The notes beneath the pieces are model-generated. The model was not told the DNA's origin. It was given only the letters and a program-made list of their open reading frames with translations, and did no database searches. Below, one piece after another: positions 50,682 to 59,416 of a stretch of 64,000 nucleotides of DNA (its first letter is position 1; each line of letters begins with the position of its first letter). Source of the DNA: Candidatus Tokpelaia sp. JSC161 (GTDB lineage: Bacteria > Pseudomonadota > Alphaproteobacteria > Rhizobiales > Rhizobiaceae); NCBI GenBank assembly GCA_003331105.1, contig QEND01000001.1:558001-622000 (forward strand), given 5' to 3'. Both the position numbers and the translations under genes were made by a program.

Positions 50682-51839
50682 TTATCGCATACAAATAGAC
50701 AACAAACCATCAAATACGATAACAAAAAAAATTGATTTTACAACAGAAGAGGTAACATGCTTACCTAGAGATTCTGCACTTCTAGTCACCTTCAAGCCTT
50801 CTAAAGATGCAATCATACCGATAATCAATGCCATCACAGTAGCCTTGAAAAGCCCATAAAAATAAATTGAGCCTTGAACCGCATCAGCAATGCGCCTGCA
50901 AAAAACATCAAGCGTTATCCCAGAATAAATGTCTAAAACCATAAAAGCTCCGGCAAGAGCTGCTATCTCTGCTAAAATAGTCAATAAGGGCACAATCAAA
51001 ATCAGCGCGAATAAAATAGGGACAATAATAACAGTCAAAGGATTCACTCCCATAACCTTCAGAGCATCAATTTCCTCATGCATTTTCATAGAACCAATTT
51101 CAGCAGTAATCGCACTACCAGAGCGACCGGCAACGATAATAGCTGTAAGTAAAACACCAAGCTCACGAAAAACAAGTATCCCAACAAAATCCGCTACAAA
51201 GATATCAGCACCAAAAGAACGTAATTGAAAAGCCCCCTGATTTGCAAGAATAGCCCCTACAAAAAATGCAATAAAAATCGTAATAGGCGCTGCCTTCATT
51301 CCCATCATGTCTACTCTAGACACAATAGAAGGGCACATCAAACCGTGAAAATTATTCTTTCTAGATCCAATCACTCCTCTAAAGAAAATTGAACCAATAA
51401 GAGACAGAACTGTTATAAAATCTTGAATATAAGAAATTGTAAAAAAACCCATACTTTCAACAAAAGATAGAAATCTTCTCTTTTTAAGAGAAACAATCTT
51501 ATGATGATCGTCAATTGATTGAGCAGCGGAATGGAAAAGCGACATCCAACTAGAGTTTTGGAATCCCTGAAGATCAACATTTATTCCCTTTTTCCTAAGA
51601 GTATAGCAAAAACGCTCAACTAACCATCCACCGCTGATATCAAATCTGCTTATACCTTCAATCATAACGACAACTTCACAGAAATTGCACTCTTCAAGCT
51701 TACGCATCTCATCATCTACTAAGAAAATGCTATGAATATTCCAATCGCCATTCAAATCAAGCTTCAGGACACCATTCTCAATGCGCTTTTTTACAAAAGG
51801 TGTCTTATCAAAAAGAGATTCTTCTAGATTATCAACCAT
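50682..51839 (-). CDS. mlaE: STAS-domain MlaE permease
   Basis: A 385-residue protein with an N-terminal STAS domain (about 15-110; ISRFDISGGWLVERF) fused to the MlaE permease domain (about 130-385). Signatures are GMKAAPITIFIAFFVGAI, FRELGVLLTAIIVAGRSGSAITAEIG and MKMHEEIDALKVMGVNP. In E. coli the STAS part is the separate protein MlaB; the fusion is standard in alphaproteobacteria. First gene of the Mla operon; it is divergent from lpxL. Confidence 0.95.
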   Translation of the reverse strand: MVDNLEESLFDKTPFVKKRIENGVLKLDLNGDWNIHSIFLVDDEMRKLEECNFCEVVVMIEGISRFDISGGWLVERFCYTLRKKGINVDLQGFQNSSWMSLFHSAAQSIDDHHKIVSLKKRRFLSFVESMGFFTISYIQDFITVLSLIGSIFFRGVIGSRKNNFHGLMCPSIVSRVDMMGMKAAPITIFIAFFVGAILANQGAFQLRSFGADIFVADFVGILVFRELGVLLTAIIVAGRSGSAITAEIGSMKMHEEIDALKVMGVNPLTVIIVPILFALILIVPLLTILAEIAALAGAFMVLDIYSGITLDVFCRRIADAVQGSIYFYGLFKATVMALIIGMIASLEGLKVTRSAESLGKHVTSSVVKSIFFVIVFDGLLSICMR

Positions 51840-51951
51840 TGATGCTATTACTCAGTTCAGTCCTAAAATAGTCTAGCTTCTTTTTAAAAAGAAAGATATA
51901 GTCTTTTTAATAAACTACCAATACTGAATAATTTAACTTGAGATCGGCTAA

Positions 51952-52884
51952 ATGCTTCTTACATACTTCAAACCATTTATCCAACCTACTCAAAGACAGA
52001 TTAAAAGCCAATGGAAGTGGTTGTGGGGTCATATTCTCACTACAATTTTAGGAGGATTAAAATATTTACCTGCAAAAAAAGCTATTACTCTTTTTGCTAA
52101 AATCGCTATGACCTTAGGTCCATTAACACATAGACATAAAATCGCTCTTGAAAATCTATACGCTGCCTATCCTGAAAAAAGTAAAGCAGAAATTAAAATG
52201 ATAGCCTCCGAAATGTGGGGCAATATGGGAAGACTTGTTGCTGAATATGTTTTTCTTGATAAAATCTTTGATTTTGATCCTCATCAAAAACAAAATGGAC
52301 TGATAGAAGTTTCAGGAATCGAGTTATTTGAAAAAATCAAAAATGATAAAAAACCTATAATTTTCTTTACAGCACATACCGGTAATTTCGAATTATTACC
52401 TATATGTGCTGCTAAATTGAATGTGAATATCACTGCTCTTTTTCGTCCTCCGAACAATCCATACATAGCAAAACGTGTCTTGCAGACACGGAGCATGACA
52501 ATGGGTCTTATCCCATCTCAAGCAGGGGCAGCCTTGGCACTAACCGAAAAGCTAAAAATGGGTGGGAATATTGGTGTGCTTGTTGATCAAAAATTCACAA
52601 GTGGAATCCCTGGAACATTCTTTAAGCGTCCTGTCAAAACTAACCCTCTTTTAGCTAAACTAGCTCGCACATTTAACTGCGATGTCTATCCTACTCGATG
52701 CATACGATTGCCAGAAGGACGTTATCGTCTTGAAATTTATCCACCAATGAAATTCGCCCGCACTCAGAATGGGAGTATTGACGTTCCTCTTAGCACACAA
52801 CAGTTAAATGATCTTGTTGAAACTTGGGTAAGAGAATACCCTAGCCAGTGGATGTGGTTCCATAAACGTTGGACACACTCTTAA
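51952..52884 (+). CDS. lpxL: Lipid A biosynthesis acyltransferase (LpxL/HtrB family)
   Basis: Inner-membrane enzyme adding a secondary acyl chain to lipid A from acyl-ACP. The 310-residue protein has the catalytic HX4(D/E) motif in AHTGNFEL, GVLVDQKF and the C-terminal YPSQWMWFHKRW typical of the family. It is convergent with cysN, 6 bp apart. The exact chain and site (LpxL, LpxM or LpxXL type) cannot be told from sequence by eye. Together with the glycosyltransferase at the left edge it implies lipopolysaccharide or lipid A is made. Confidence 0.93.
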   Translation: MLLTYFKPFIQPTQRQIKSQWKWLWGHILTTILGGLKYLPAKKAITLFAKIAMTLGPLTHRHKIALENLYAAYPEKSKAEIKMIASEMWGNMGRLVAEYVFLDKIFDFDPHQKQNGLIEVSGIELFEKIKNDKKPIIFFTAHTGNFELLPICAAKLNVNITALFRPPNNPYIAKRVLQTRSMTMGLIPSQAGAALALTEKLKMGGNIGVLVDQKFTSGIPGTFFKRPVKTNPLLAKLARTFNCDVYPTRCIRLPEGRYRLEIYPPMKFARTQNGSIDVPLSTQQLNDLVETWVREYPSQWMWFHKRWTHS

Positions 52885-52890
52885 AATCAC

Positions 52891-54417
52891 CTATACCACC
52901 TTATCCAAAAATCTCTTGAAGAAAGGACACAACATGAAATAAAAAATAAAAAAACAAAAGGCACCCCAAAATGATAAACCAAAAAAAAATCCTACAATTG
53001 TAGAAATCATGCTCTCCAAACAATGTATAAAAAATTTTTTTTTATTTGTTGTCTCATGATCAAGCCCCAAGTGTTTCTTTAAAAAGGAAAACAGGGTATT
53101 ATAAAAGCCAACAGGTTTCATTTCTTCTATCAAAGAATTTAAAACAACATCACGCACAAGACCCAGTCCTACTGTTTCGTTAGTTATACTATCAATGAGT
53201 ATAAAAGCTCCAAGAGTTCTATCTCTTTTGTATGAAAGTGCTAGGAGTGGTTGATCACATGTTAAAAAAACATGCCCAATTTCATTGATACCAAGATTAT
53301 CAGACATTTCACTACAATAAGAATGAATATCAATCTTTTCTTCTAGCTTACTAACCGTTACAGTCATAAGAGATGTAGAAAGTTTCATAAGATATCGCTT
53401 TCCAACACTCATAGGATCAACTGACATCCACAAAATTTGGCAATAAATTCGTCTTGATTCAGAAATGGACTCATTCTCTGCAACCAAAACATCACCACGC
53501 GATGTATCAATTTCATTCTCAAAGGTTAATAAAATCGCATCACCAACAGAAGCCGTCTGTCTCACTCCAGAAGGAGTATAAATTTTTTTGATCTGAGTTT
53601 TTTCACCGCTCGGCATAGAACGAATAGCATCACCAATAGAAACAGAGCCACTCGTAACTGTACCGCAGAATCCCCGAAAATCAGAATTTGGTCGACTAAT
53701 CCATTGAACAGGCATATGAAAAGGCAGATTCTTTTTCTCGAAATTAGATACATTCACTGTTTCAAGATGCTCAAATAATGTAAGATCCTTATACCATAGC
53801 ATTTTATCACTACGATGAACAACGTTAATCCCAAGTCTAGCACTCAGTGGAATAAATACAATCTCATGAAAATCAAGTTTTGGCAAAAGAGACTTATATT
53901 CTCGAACAATACGATCAAAAATTATCTGATCAAAATTCACTAAATCCATTTTATTAATAGCAATAACAACAGAACGAATCCCAACCATGGATGTAATAAA
54001 AGAATGACGACGCGTTTGAGGGAGCACCCCTTTGCGCGCATCAATCAAGATAATAGCTAGATCTGCCTGTGAAGCCCCAGTTGCCATATTTCGAGTGTAT
54101 TGCTCATGCCCAGGGGTATCGGCAATCATAAAAAAACGCCTTTCCGTTGAAAAATAACGATAGGCAACATCAATGGTTATCCCTTGCTCACGCTCTGCTG
54201 ATAGACCATCGACAAGTAGAGCAAAATTTAAATCATTATTACCTATATTAAATTTTTTAGACTCCTCCTTAAAAGATTCCATCTGATCTTCAAAGATTGA
54301 TCCTGTGTCATGCAAAATACGTCCGATCAGGGTAGATTTACCATCATCTACCGAACCACAAGTAATAAAACGCAGTAATGAAACCTCGTTAAAATCCGCA
54401 TGACTCATAGTACCCAT
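52891..54417 (-). CDS. cysN: Sulfate adenylyltransferase subunit 1 with C-terminal membrane tail
   Basis: GTPase subunit that drives APS formation by CysD. The 508-residue protein has EF-Tu-like motifs GSVDDGKSTLIGR, ADTPGHEQY and INKMDL, then beta-barrel domains to about residue 430. Instead of the APS kinase domain found in CysNC fusions, or a simple stop as in E. coli CysN (about 475 residues), it ends in a basic stretch and one or two hydrophobic helices (about 462-500). This may be a DUF2061-like membrane domain. The ATG at 54417 overlaps the cysD stop by one base; a TTG one codon upstream and an ATG three codons downstream are alternatives. Confidence 0.93.
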   Translation of the reverse strand: MGTMSHADFNEVSLLRFITCGSVDDGKSTLIGRILHDTGSIFEDQMESFKEESKKFNIGNNDLNFALLVDGLSAEREQGITIDVAYRYFSTERRFFMIADTPGHEQYTRNMATGASQADLAIILIDARKGVLPQTRRHSFITSMVGIRSVVIAINKMDLVNFDQIIFDRIVREYKSLLPKLDFHEIVFIPLSARLGINVVHRSDKMLWYKDLTLFEHLETVNVSNFEKKNLPFHMPVQWISRPNSDFRGFCGTVTSGSVSIGDAIRSMPSGEKTQIKKIYTPSGVRQTASVGDAILLTFENEIDTSRGDVLVAENESISESRRIYCQILWMSVDPMSVGKRYLMKLSTSLMTVTVSKLEEKIDIHSYCSEMSDNLGINEIGHVFLTCDQPLLALSYKRDRTLGAFILIDSITNETVGLGLVRDVVLNSLIEEMKPVGFYNTLFSFLKKHLGLDHETTNKKKFFIHCLESMISTIVGFFFGLSFWGAFCFFIFYFMLCPFFKRFLDKVV

Positions 54418-55319
54418 CAAAAATATCCTTCCTGCTTTTTCTCTTCCATCGAAGCACTGCCATCTTTATCAATAAGACGTCCCTCACGTTCTGAACTACG
54501 AAATTGTCTCATTTCTTCACGAATAGAAGGAATATCAGATGCATGAGATAAAACAGCTCCTGTCAGAGGATAACAACCAAGTGTGCGAAAACGAACGTCA
54601 AGCTCTTCAATAGACTCTCCCTTTCTTAATTCCATGCGTTCATCATCGCGCATGATCAGCATACCATCCCGGCGAATTACAGGACGCTTTTTAGAAAAAT
54701 AAAGAGGAACAATAGGAATTTTTTCCCATGCAATATAGTCCCACACATCGCTCTCCGTCCAATTGGATAATGGAAAAACACGAAAGCTCTCTCCAGTTTT
54801 TTTACGTGTATTAAAAAGATTCCATGGTTCCGGACGTTGATTCTTTGGCTCCCATCGATGTCCAATGGAGCGTAAAGAAAAGATACGTTCCTTAGCCCTG
54901 CTTTTTTCTTCATCCCGTCGAGCACCTCCCAAAGCTGCATCAAACCCGTATAGATCCAGTGCCTGTCTTAAAGCTTCTGTTTTCATAATATCAGTGTAAA
55001 GCCTTGATCCAGACGTAAAAGGATTAATACCAGCCTTTATCCCTTCCTGATTAACATGCACGATCAGATTCAAACCAAGATCTTTGACAAGAGAAGTACG
55101 AAATTCAATCATTTCCCTAAATTTCCAGCTTGTATCTATATGCATTAACGGAAAAGGCAGATTTCCAGGATAAAAAGCCTTCATAGCCACATGTAACATC
55201 ACAGTGGAATCTTTTCCGATAGAATAAAGGAGAACAGGATTCTCCATCGTCGCTGCAACTTCACGGATAATAAAAATCGCTTCTGCTTCCAGAGATTGCA
55301 GCCGAGTTTCTAATTTCAT
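54417..55319 (-). CDS. cysD: Sulfate adenylyltransferase subunit 2
   Basis: Catalytic subunit making APS from sulfate and ATP. The 300-residue protein has the PP-loop [14 protein letters not shown] and the blocks [16 protein letters not shown] (here [17 protein letters not shown]), VFPLSNWTE and [12 protein letters not shown]. The C-terminus EEKKQEGYF matches E. coli CysD, so the frame is complete. The start at 55319 ([14 protein letters not shown]) is chosen by homology; a longer in-frame start has no similarity. It follows cysH by 43 bp. Confidence 0.96.
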   Translation of the reverse strand: MKLETRLQSLEAEAIFIIREVAATMENPVLLYSIGKDSTVMLHVAMKAFYPGNLPFPLMHIDTSWKFREMIEFRTSLVKDLGLNLIVHVNQEGIKAGINPFTSGSRLYTDIMKTEALRQALDLYGFDAALGGARRDEEKSRAKERIFSLRSIGHRWEPKNQRPEPWNLFNTRKKTGESFRVFPLSNWTESDVWDYIAWEKIPIVPLYFSKKRPVIRRDGMLIMRDDERMELRKGESIEELDVRFRTLGCYPLTGAVLSHASDIPSIREEMRQFRSSEREGRLIDKDGSASMEEKKQEGYF

Positions 55320-55362
55320 AATATAAAACTTTCTGATACCTTCGAGCTCACGAAAAATTTTG

Positions 55363-56106
55363 TTAGATAAAATGCGAAGAATCTTTCTCTCTTTTAGTAT
55401 GCAGTCCACACTCCTTTAGACTTTCTTTCTCCCACCACCAGCGACCAGAACGCTCATCTTCATCCTTTTGAACAGGACGCGTACAAGGAGCGCAACCTAT
55501 TGATAAAAAACCTGCCTGATGCAAACTATTAATAGGAACATCGCGCTTTTTTGTATAGGCACTAATGGCATCACGGGTCAGATCATAAAGAGGATTAACT
55601 TTTAAAAGATTCCTATCTGTATCATGCAAAACAAACGTAACAGTCTCACGCATTTTTGATTGATCTCGGCGTAAGCCTGTAATCCATGCTAATGCACCAC
55701 GAGTAGCGCGCTCTAACGGTTCAATTTTACGAATAGCACAACAAGCTTTACGCATCTGCGAAGAATAATAAAATCCATTAATTCCCTGATCAGCAACAAG
55801 CGCAGTAAGCCTTTCGGAATGAGGATAATACGCTTTTATGCGGATAGCATACCTTTCCTCAGTTCGTTGCCATACATCATATGTTTCAGGAAAAAAACGT
55901 CCAGTATCAAGAGTTACAATACTAAAAGGCAGTTTTTCTCTAGCAATGATATCAGTGATCATTTGATCTTCCAGACCAAAACTCGTCGTAAAAACCGCAT
56001 GAGAAGAACAATGTTCTGCCAAGGCAATAAGACGAGAAACAGGATCTCTCAGAACCTCTCTCTCATCTTTAAGAAGTCCTAAGATTTTTTCTATGTTAAT
56101 AGACAT
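55363..56106 (-). CDS. cysH: Adenylylsulfate (APS) reductase, CysH family
   Basis: Reduces APS (or PAPS) to sulfite. The 247-residue protein has the PP-loop-like [22 protein letters not shown], the paired cysteines in KACCAIRK and the pair in GCAPCTRP. These four cysteines bind a 4Fe-4S cluster and mark the APS-using type. The catalytic cysteine is in KECGLH. Using APS directly would make the APS kinase (CysC) unnecessary, which agrees with CysN lacking that domain. The ATG at 56106 is preferred over a GTG eight codons upstream. CysI/siroheme genes are not in the window. Confidence 0.95.
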   Translation of the reverse strand: MSINIEKILGLLKDEREVLRDPVSRLIALAEHCSSHAVFTTSFGLEDQMITDIIAREKLPFSIVTLDTGRFFPETYDVWQRTEERYAIRIKAYYPHSERLTALVADQGINGFYYSSQMRKACCAIRKIEPLERATRGALAWITGLRRDQSKMRETVTFVLHDTDRNLLKVNPLYDLTRDAISAYTKKRDVPINSLHQAGFLSIGCAPCTRPVQKDEDERSGRWWWEKESLKECGLHTKREKDSSHFI

Positions 56107-56249
56107 ATCAGCTAACCTGATTCCATTCACTTAAAGTAGATCAATAACCGATAATTTTAACCTGCTTCATCTCTCTATGCGGGGTTGAAGATTCCAAAAA
56201 TCCGCCATAAATGAAAAGGAATTTTCTATATATACTTTAATAAGAGAAA

Positions 56250-56282
56250 GAGAATATGACAGCATAAGCTGTCTTCCTTCTC
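56250..56282 (-). terminator. Possible terminator after rne
   Basis: On the minus strand a hairpin has an inner 6-bp stem GACAGC/GCTGTC (56268-56273, 56258-56263) around a TTAT loop. A further 5-bp outer stem GAGAA/TTCTC (56278-56282, 56250-56254) lies beyond an internal loop. The following bases are T-rich (TTTCTCTTATT) but not a clean U-run. It lies 27 bp past the rne stop and 144 bp before the cysH start, so it may separate rne from cysHDN. Confidence 0.45.
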
Positions 56283-56308
56283 TATGTGATCTCGTTAAAC
56301 CTCAAGGA

Positions 56309-58519
56309 TCAATCTTCACACAAATCTTTCCGTTGCCACCAACCTGCTCGCTTTACTTTCACAGACTGCTCTTCCCCTTTCCATATTGAAGAGGTTACAA
56401 CGGGTTCTATTAAAGGAGCACTCACTGGAGTCACGGAAGAAAGATTCCTTTGTTTTCTTTTAGTTCCATCTCCAGAGCTCTCTACTTCAGCAGAACAGAC
56501 TCTTTTTTTCTTTTTTCGTCCCTTATCTTGACCGAGTACTTTAGATTTTCTTTTCTTGAGAGGCTTCATCTCTATAGAGTCGCTCTTCTCTTCAGAGTCA
56601 GCCTTATCAGGCTGCTCCTTATCGAAAGTATGTCCAGTAGGCTTGCGAGTTCCGCGTTTACGTTCATTCTCCATCTGAGAAGATTCAGCTGACTCTATCG
56701 GTTCCTGTTCTTTATACTCATCATTGCTTTTAGATAGAAAACACCCTTTATCAAAAGAATCTAGGTTTTTAGCTAACTTTACAGAAGAATTCAATCCAAC
56801 TTCTTCATTTTCAGGTGTGAGTTCTACTAGAGAGCCTTTTGTAATAAGTAAATGCTGACCACTTTCGATATCTGCCTTTATAGAAAGACTCAAATGAAAC
56901 TGTTCTTCAAGATGAGCAAGAGCTTTACGCTTGTTATTAAGAAGATAAAGTGCCATTCCAACAGATGTATGTACAATTATATTGTAATTATAATTACTCT
57001 GAAGATATTCTTCAATAGAACGAAGAATATAAAGCGCAATGGATGATTCTGAACGGATATAACCAGTAGCAGAGCAATGAGGACAAGGCTGTGTTATGCT
57101 TTCTAAAACAGAAGAACGAATCCGTTGCCTGCTCATCTCTAACAATCCAAAATGGGACATACGCCCAACTTGAATACGAGCTCTATCTTCTTTTAAGCAA
57201 TCTTTCAGTTTTTTTTCAACAGATCGAATATTACGCTTTTCTAACATATCAATAAAATCAATAACAATGAGACCGGCTAGATCACGTAACCGCAGTTGCC
57301 GTGCAATTTCTTCTGCTGCTTCCAAATTCGTTCTAACAGCCGTTTCCTCAATTGAATGCTCTTTAATTGAACGACCAGAATTTACATCAATAGAAACAAG
57401 AGCTTCTGTTTGATTCAGAACTAAATAACCACCGGAACGCAAAATGACTTCCGGCTGTAAAATTCGATCAAGCTGAGCTTCAATCCCATTACGTGCAAAA
57501 ATAGGTAAAGTCTCACGATACGGTTGCACAACTTTAGCATGGCTTGGCATGAGCATACGCATAAAATCCTTAGCTTCACGGTACCCTTTATCACCAGAAA
57601 CGAGAATCTGATCAATATCTTTATTATAAAGATCACGAATTGAACGTTTGATAAGACTACCTTCTTCATGAACAAGAACTGGAGCAATAGAATTAAGAGT
57701 TAGAGTCCTCACACTATCCCAAACTCGTATAAGGTATTCATAATCTCGCTTAATTTCCGTTTTTGTCCGATTTGCACCTGCTGTGCGTAAAATAATGCCC
57801 ATACCCATAGGAACAGAAAGATCTTGGAGAATTTCTCTAAGACGCTTGCGATCGCCTGCATTAGTAATTTTACGGGAAATTCCACCACCGCGTGCTGTAT
57901 TAGGCATAAGAACCGAATAACGACCAGCCAAGGATAAATAAGTTGTAAGGGCGACTCCCTTATTCCCACGCGCTTCCTTGATCACCTGCACAAGAAGAAT
58001 TTGGCGACGCTTAATAACTTCCTGAATTCTATAATTGCGCTGCTGGACACGCCGGACTAAAAGATCATCAATGCCATCTACAAGTTCAATAGCCCCCTCT
58101 TCAACACCTTCCTTAGTCGAATTATTCTCCGATTCCAAGCCTTCCTCATCGCTTAAATTCCTATTTGTTTCAGGATTCTGATTCAGAGATGACGCTTTTT
58201 TGTCTGTTAAGAAAACATCATGATTTTCATTCTCTTGTTCCTCTTCTTCAAGTAGAGCAATACGATCAGCAACAGGAATTTGATAATAATCAGGATGAAC
58301 TTCGGAAAAAGCAAGAAAACCATGCTTCATCCCCCCGTACTCGACAAAGGCAGCCTGTAACGAAGGTTCTACCCTCGTTACTTTAGCGAGATAAATATTA
58401 CCCTTTAACTGCTTTTTATGCTCTGATTCAAAATCAAATTCTTGAATACGATTCTCGCATAGAACTACAACTCGTGTTTCCTCCTGGTAAGAGGCATCAA
58501 TAAGCATTTTATTTGACAT
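56309..58519 (-). CDS. rne: Ribonuclease E (shortened)
   Basis: Endonuclease for mRNA decay and rRNA/tRNA processing. The 736-residue protein has the S1 domain (about 37-170) with a long acidic insert (88-150), the 5'-sensor/RNase H-like region and the catalytic DNase I-like domain with aspartates at 378 (VSIDVNSGRS) and 421 (IVIDFIDM). A Zn-link follows (CPHC, 479-482). The C-terminal scaffold, about 590-736, is charged and much shorter than in free-living Rhizobiales, where the whole protein is usually over 900 residues. Divergent from mrcA across a 0.9-kb gap. Confidence 0.95.
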   Translation of the reverse strand: MSNKMLIDASYQEETRVVVLCENRIQEFDFESEHKKQLKGNIYLAKVTRVEPSLQAAFVEYGGMKHGFLAFSEVHPDYYQIPVADRIALLEEEEQENENHDVFLTDKKASSLNQNPETNRNLSDEEGLESENNSTKEGVEEGAIELVDGIDDLLVRRVQQRNYRIQEVIKRRQILLVQVIKEARGNKGVALTTYLSLAGRYSVLMPNTARGGGISRKITNAGDRKRLREILQDLSVPMGMGIILRTAGANRTKTEIKRDYEYLIRVWDSVRTLTLNSIAPVLVHEEGSLIKRSIRDLYNKDIDQILVSGDKGYREAKDFMRMLMPSHAKVVQPYRETLPIFARNGIEAQLDRILQPEVILRSGGYLVLNQTEALVSIDVNSGRSIKEHSIEETAVRTNLEAAEEIARQLRLRDLAGLIVIDFIDMLEKRNIRSVEKKLKDCLKEDRARIQVGRMSHFGLLEMSRQRIRSSVLESITQPCPHCSATGYIRSESSIALYILRSIEEYLQSNYNYNIIVHTSVGMALYLLNNKRKALAHLEEQFHLSLSIKADIESGQHLLITKGSLVELTPENEEVGLNSSVKLAKNLDSFDKGCFLSKSNDEYKEQEPIESAESSQMENERKRGTRKPTGHTFDKEQPDKADSEEKSDSIEMKPLKKRKSKVLGQDKGRKKKKRVCSAEVESSGDGTKRKQRNLSSVTPVSAPLIEPVVTSSIWKGEEQSVKVKRAGWWQRKDLCED

Positions 58520-59416
58520 TATAAACAGTCCTGACGGCCTACACCCTATAGATCGCGCTAAACCCAGAAAAACACAAATCTATATAAGCTATTTGCCAAT
58601 AAAGAGAAATCTTGCCTGCATCGTGATACATTACTCTAGTCCAAGATCATAAGCCATTCCAAGAGAACCATACAACCAAGCTCCAGGCAAAAATTACAAA
58701 CACACATCCTCAAAAAGGACCACCGATTTTTTCCAGTTCAAAGACACACGCCAAAGATCCGATGTAGACGCTACCTATTCCTTTAAGCAAGTGATCCGAT
58801 TCATATTCAGAAAAAATCTTGATCGCAATCATTTACTAGATAAAGACCAATTTTCTTACAAGTCCATCAATAAACCAAAAAGATCTTTGTAAAAGATTCC
58901 GCATGAACGAACTACACTCACTCCAGCTCAGAATAAGATTTCATTCCAATATTGAATTGGATTCCCATCCGAAAGAATCGGCCACCCCCCCCCCTGATTT
59001 TTTTCAAAATCTCTTAAAGCTGCGACCTTCTGATACAATGTCTTGTAAATAAGATAGCAGCAGCAATTCTTTGGAACAACAAACTGAGTCATTTATTTTC
59101 TCAACATCATATCAAATCCCAAAGATCTTCATTCAAGCCTTTCAGAAACCAGCAGCAGTCTACACGAACATGCTCAGTTAATTCCCATATCATCCATAAT
59201 CCCCTAACCATATATCTCCTAGAAATCTACTAATCAAAATGATATTAACCTACATTGCACTGATATGTCATGGCTTACATATCATGCTCATGAAAAAATA
59301 TATCGAATCCAAGTTTGCAAAAAAAAATAGATTGCAGCTATAGACAGACACATCATATCGAAAACGATCAAGTGATAATGTAAACTCTTTTTCCTCACAA
59401 CGGACTTTTGAAGTCA
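58520..59416. other. Gene-poor gap where amiC is expected; contains a C10 tract
   Basis: 897 bp without a supported gene between divergent rne and mrcA. In Rhizobiales an N-acetylmuramoyl-L-alanine amidase gene (amiC) usually lies here on the plus strand. I read the plus frames and found stops every few tens of codons and no recognisable amidase motif, so any remnant is beyond recognition by eye. A run of ten C residues (58985-58994) followed closely by seven Ts stands out. The mrcA promoter and the rne 5' untranslated region must also lie here. Confidence 0.45.

Noticed and set aside
52891..54417. CysNC bifunctional enzyme
   Set aside because: No second P-loop or APS kinase motif after the elongation-factor domains; the C-terminal part is a hydrophobic tail.
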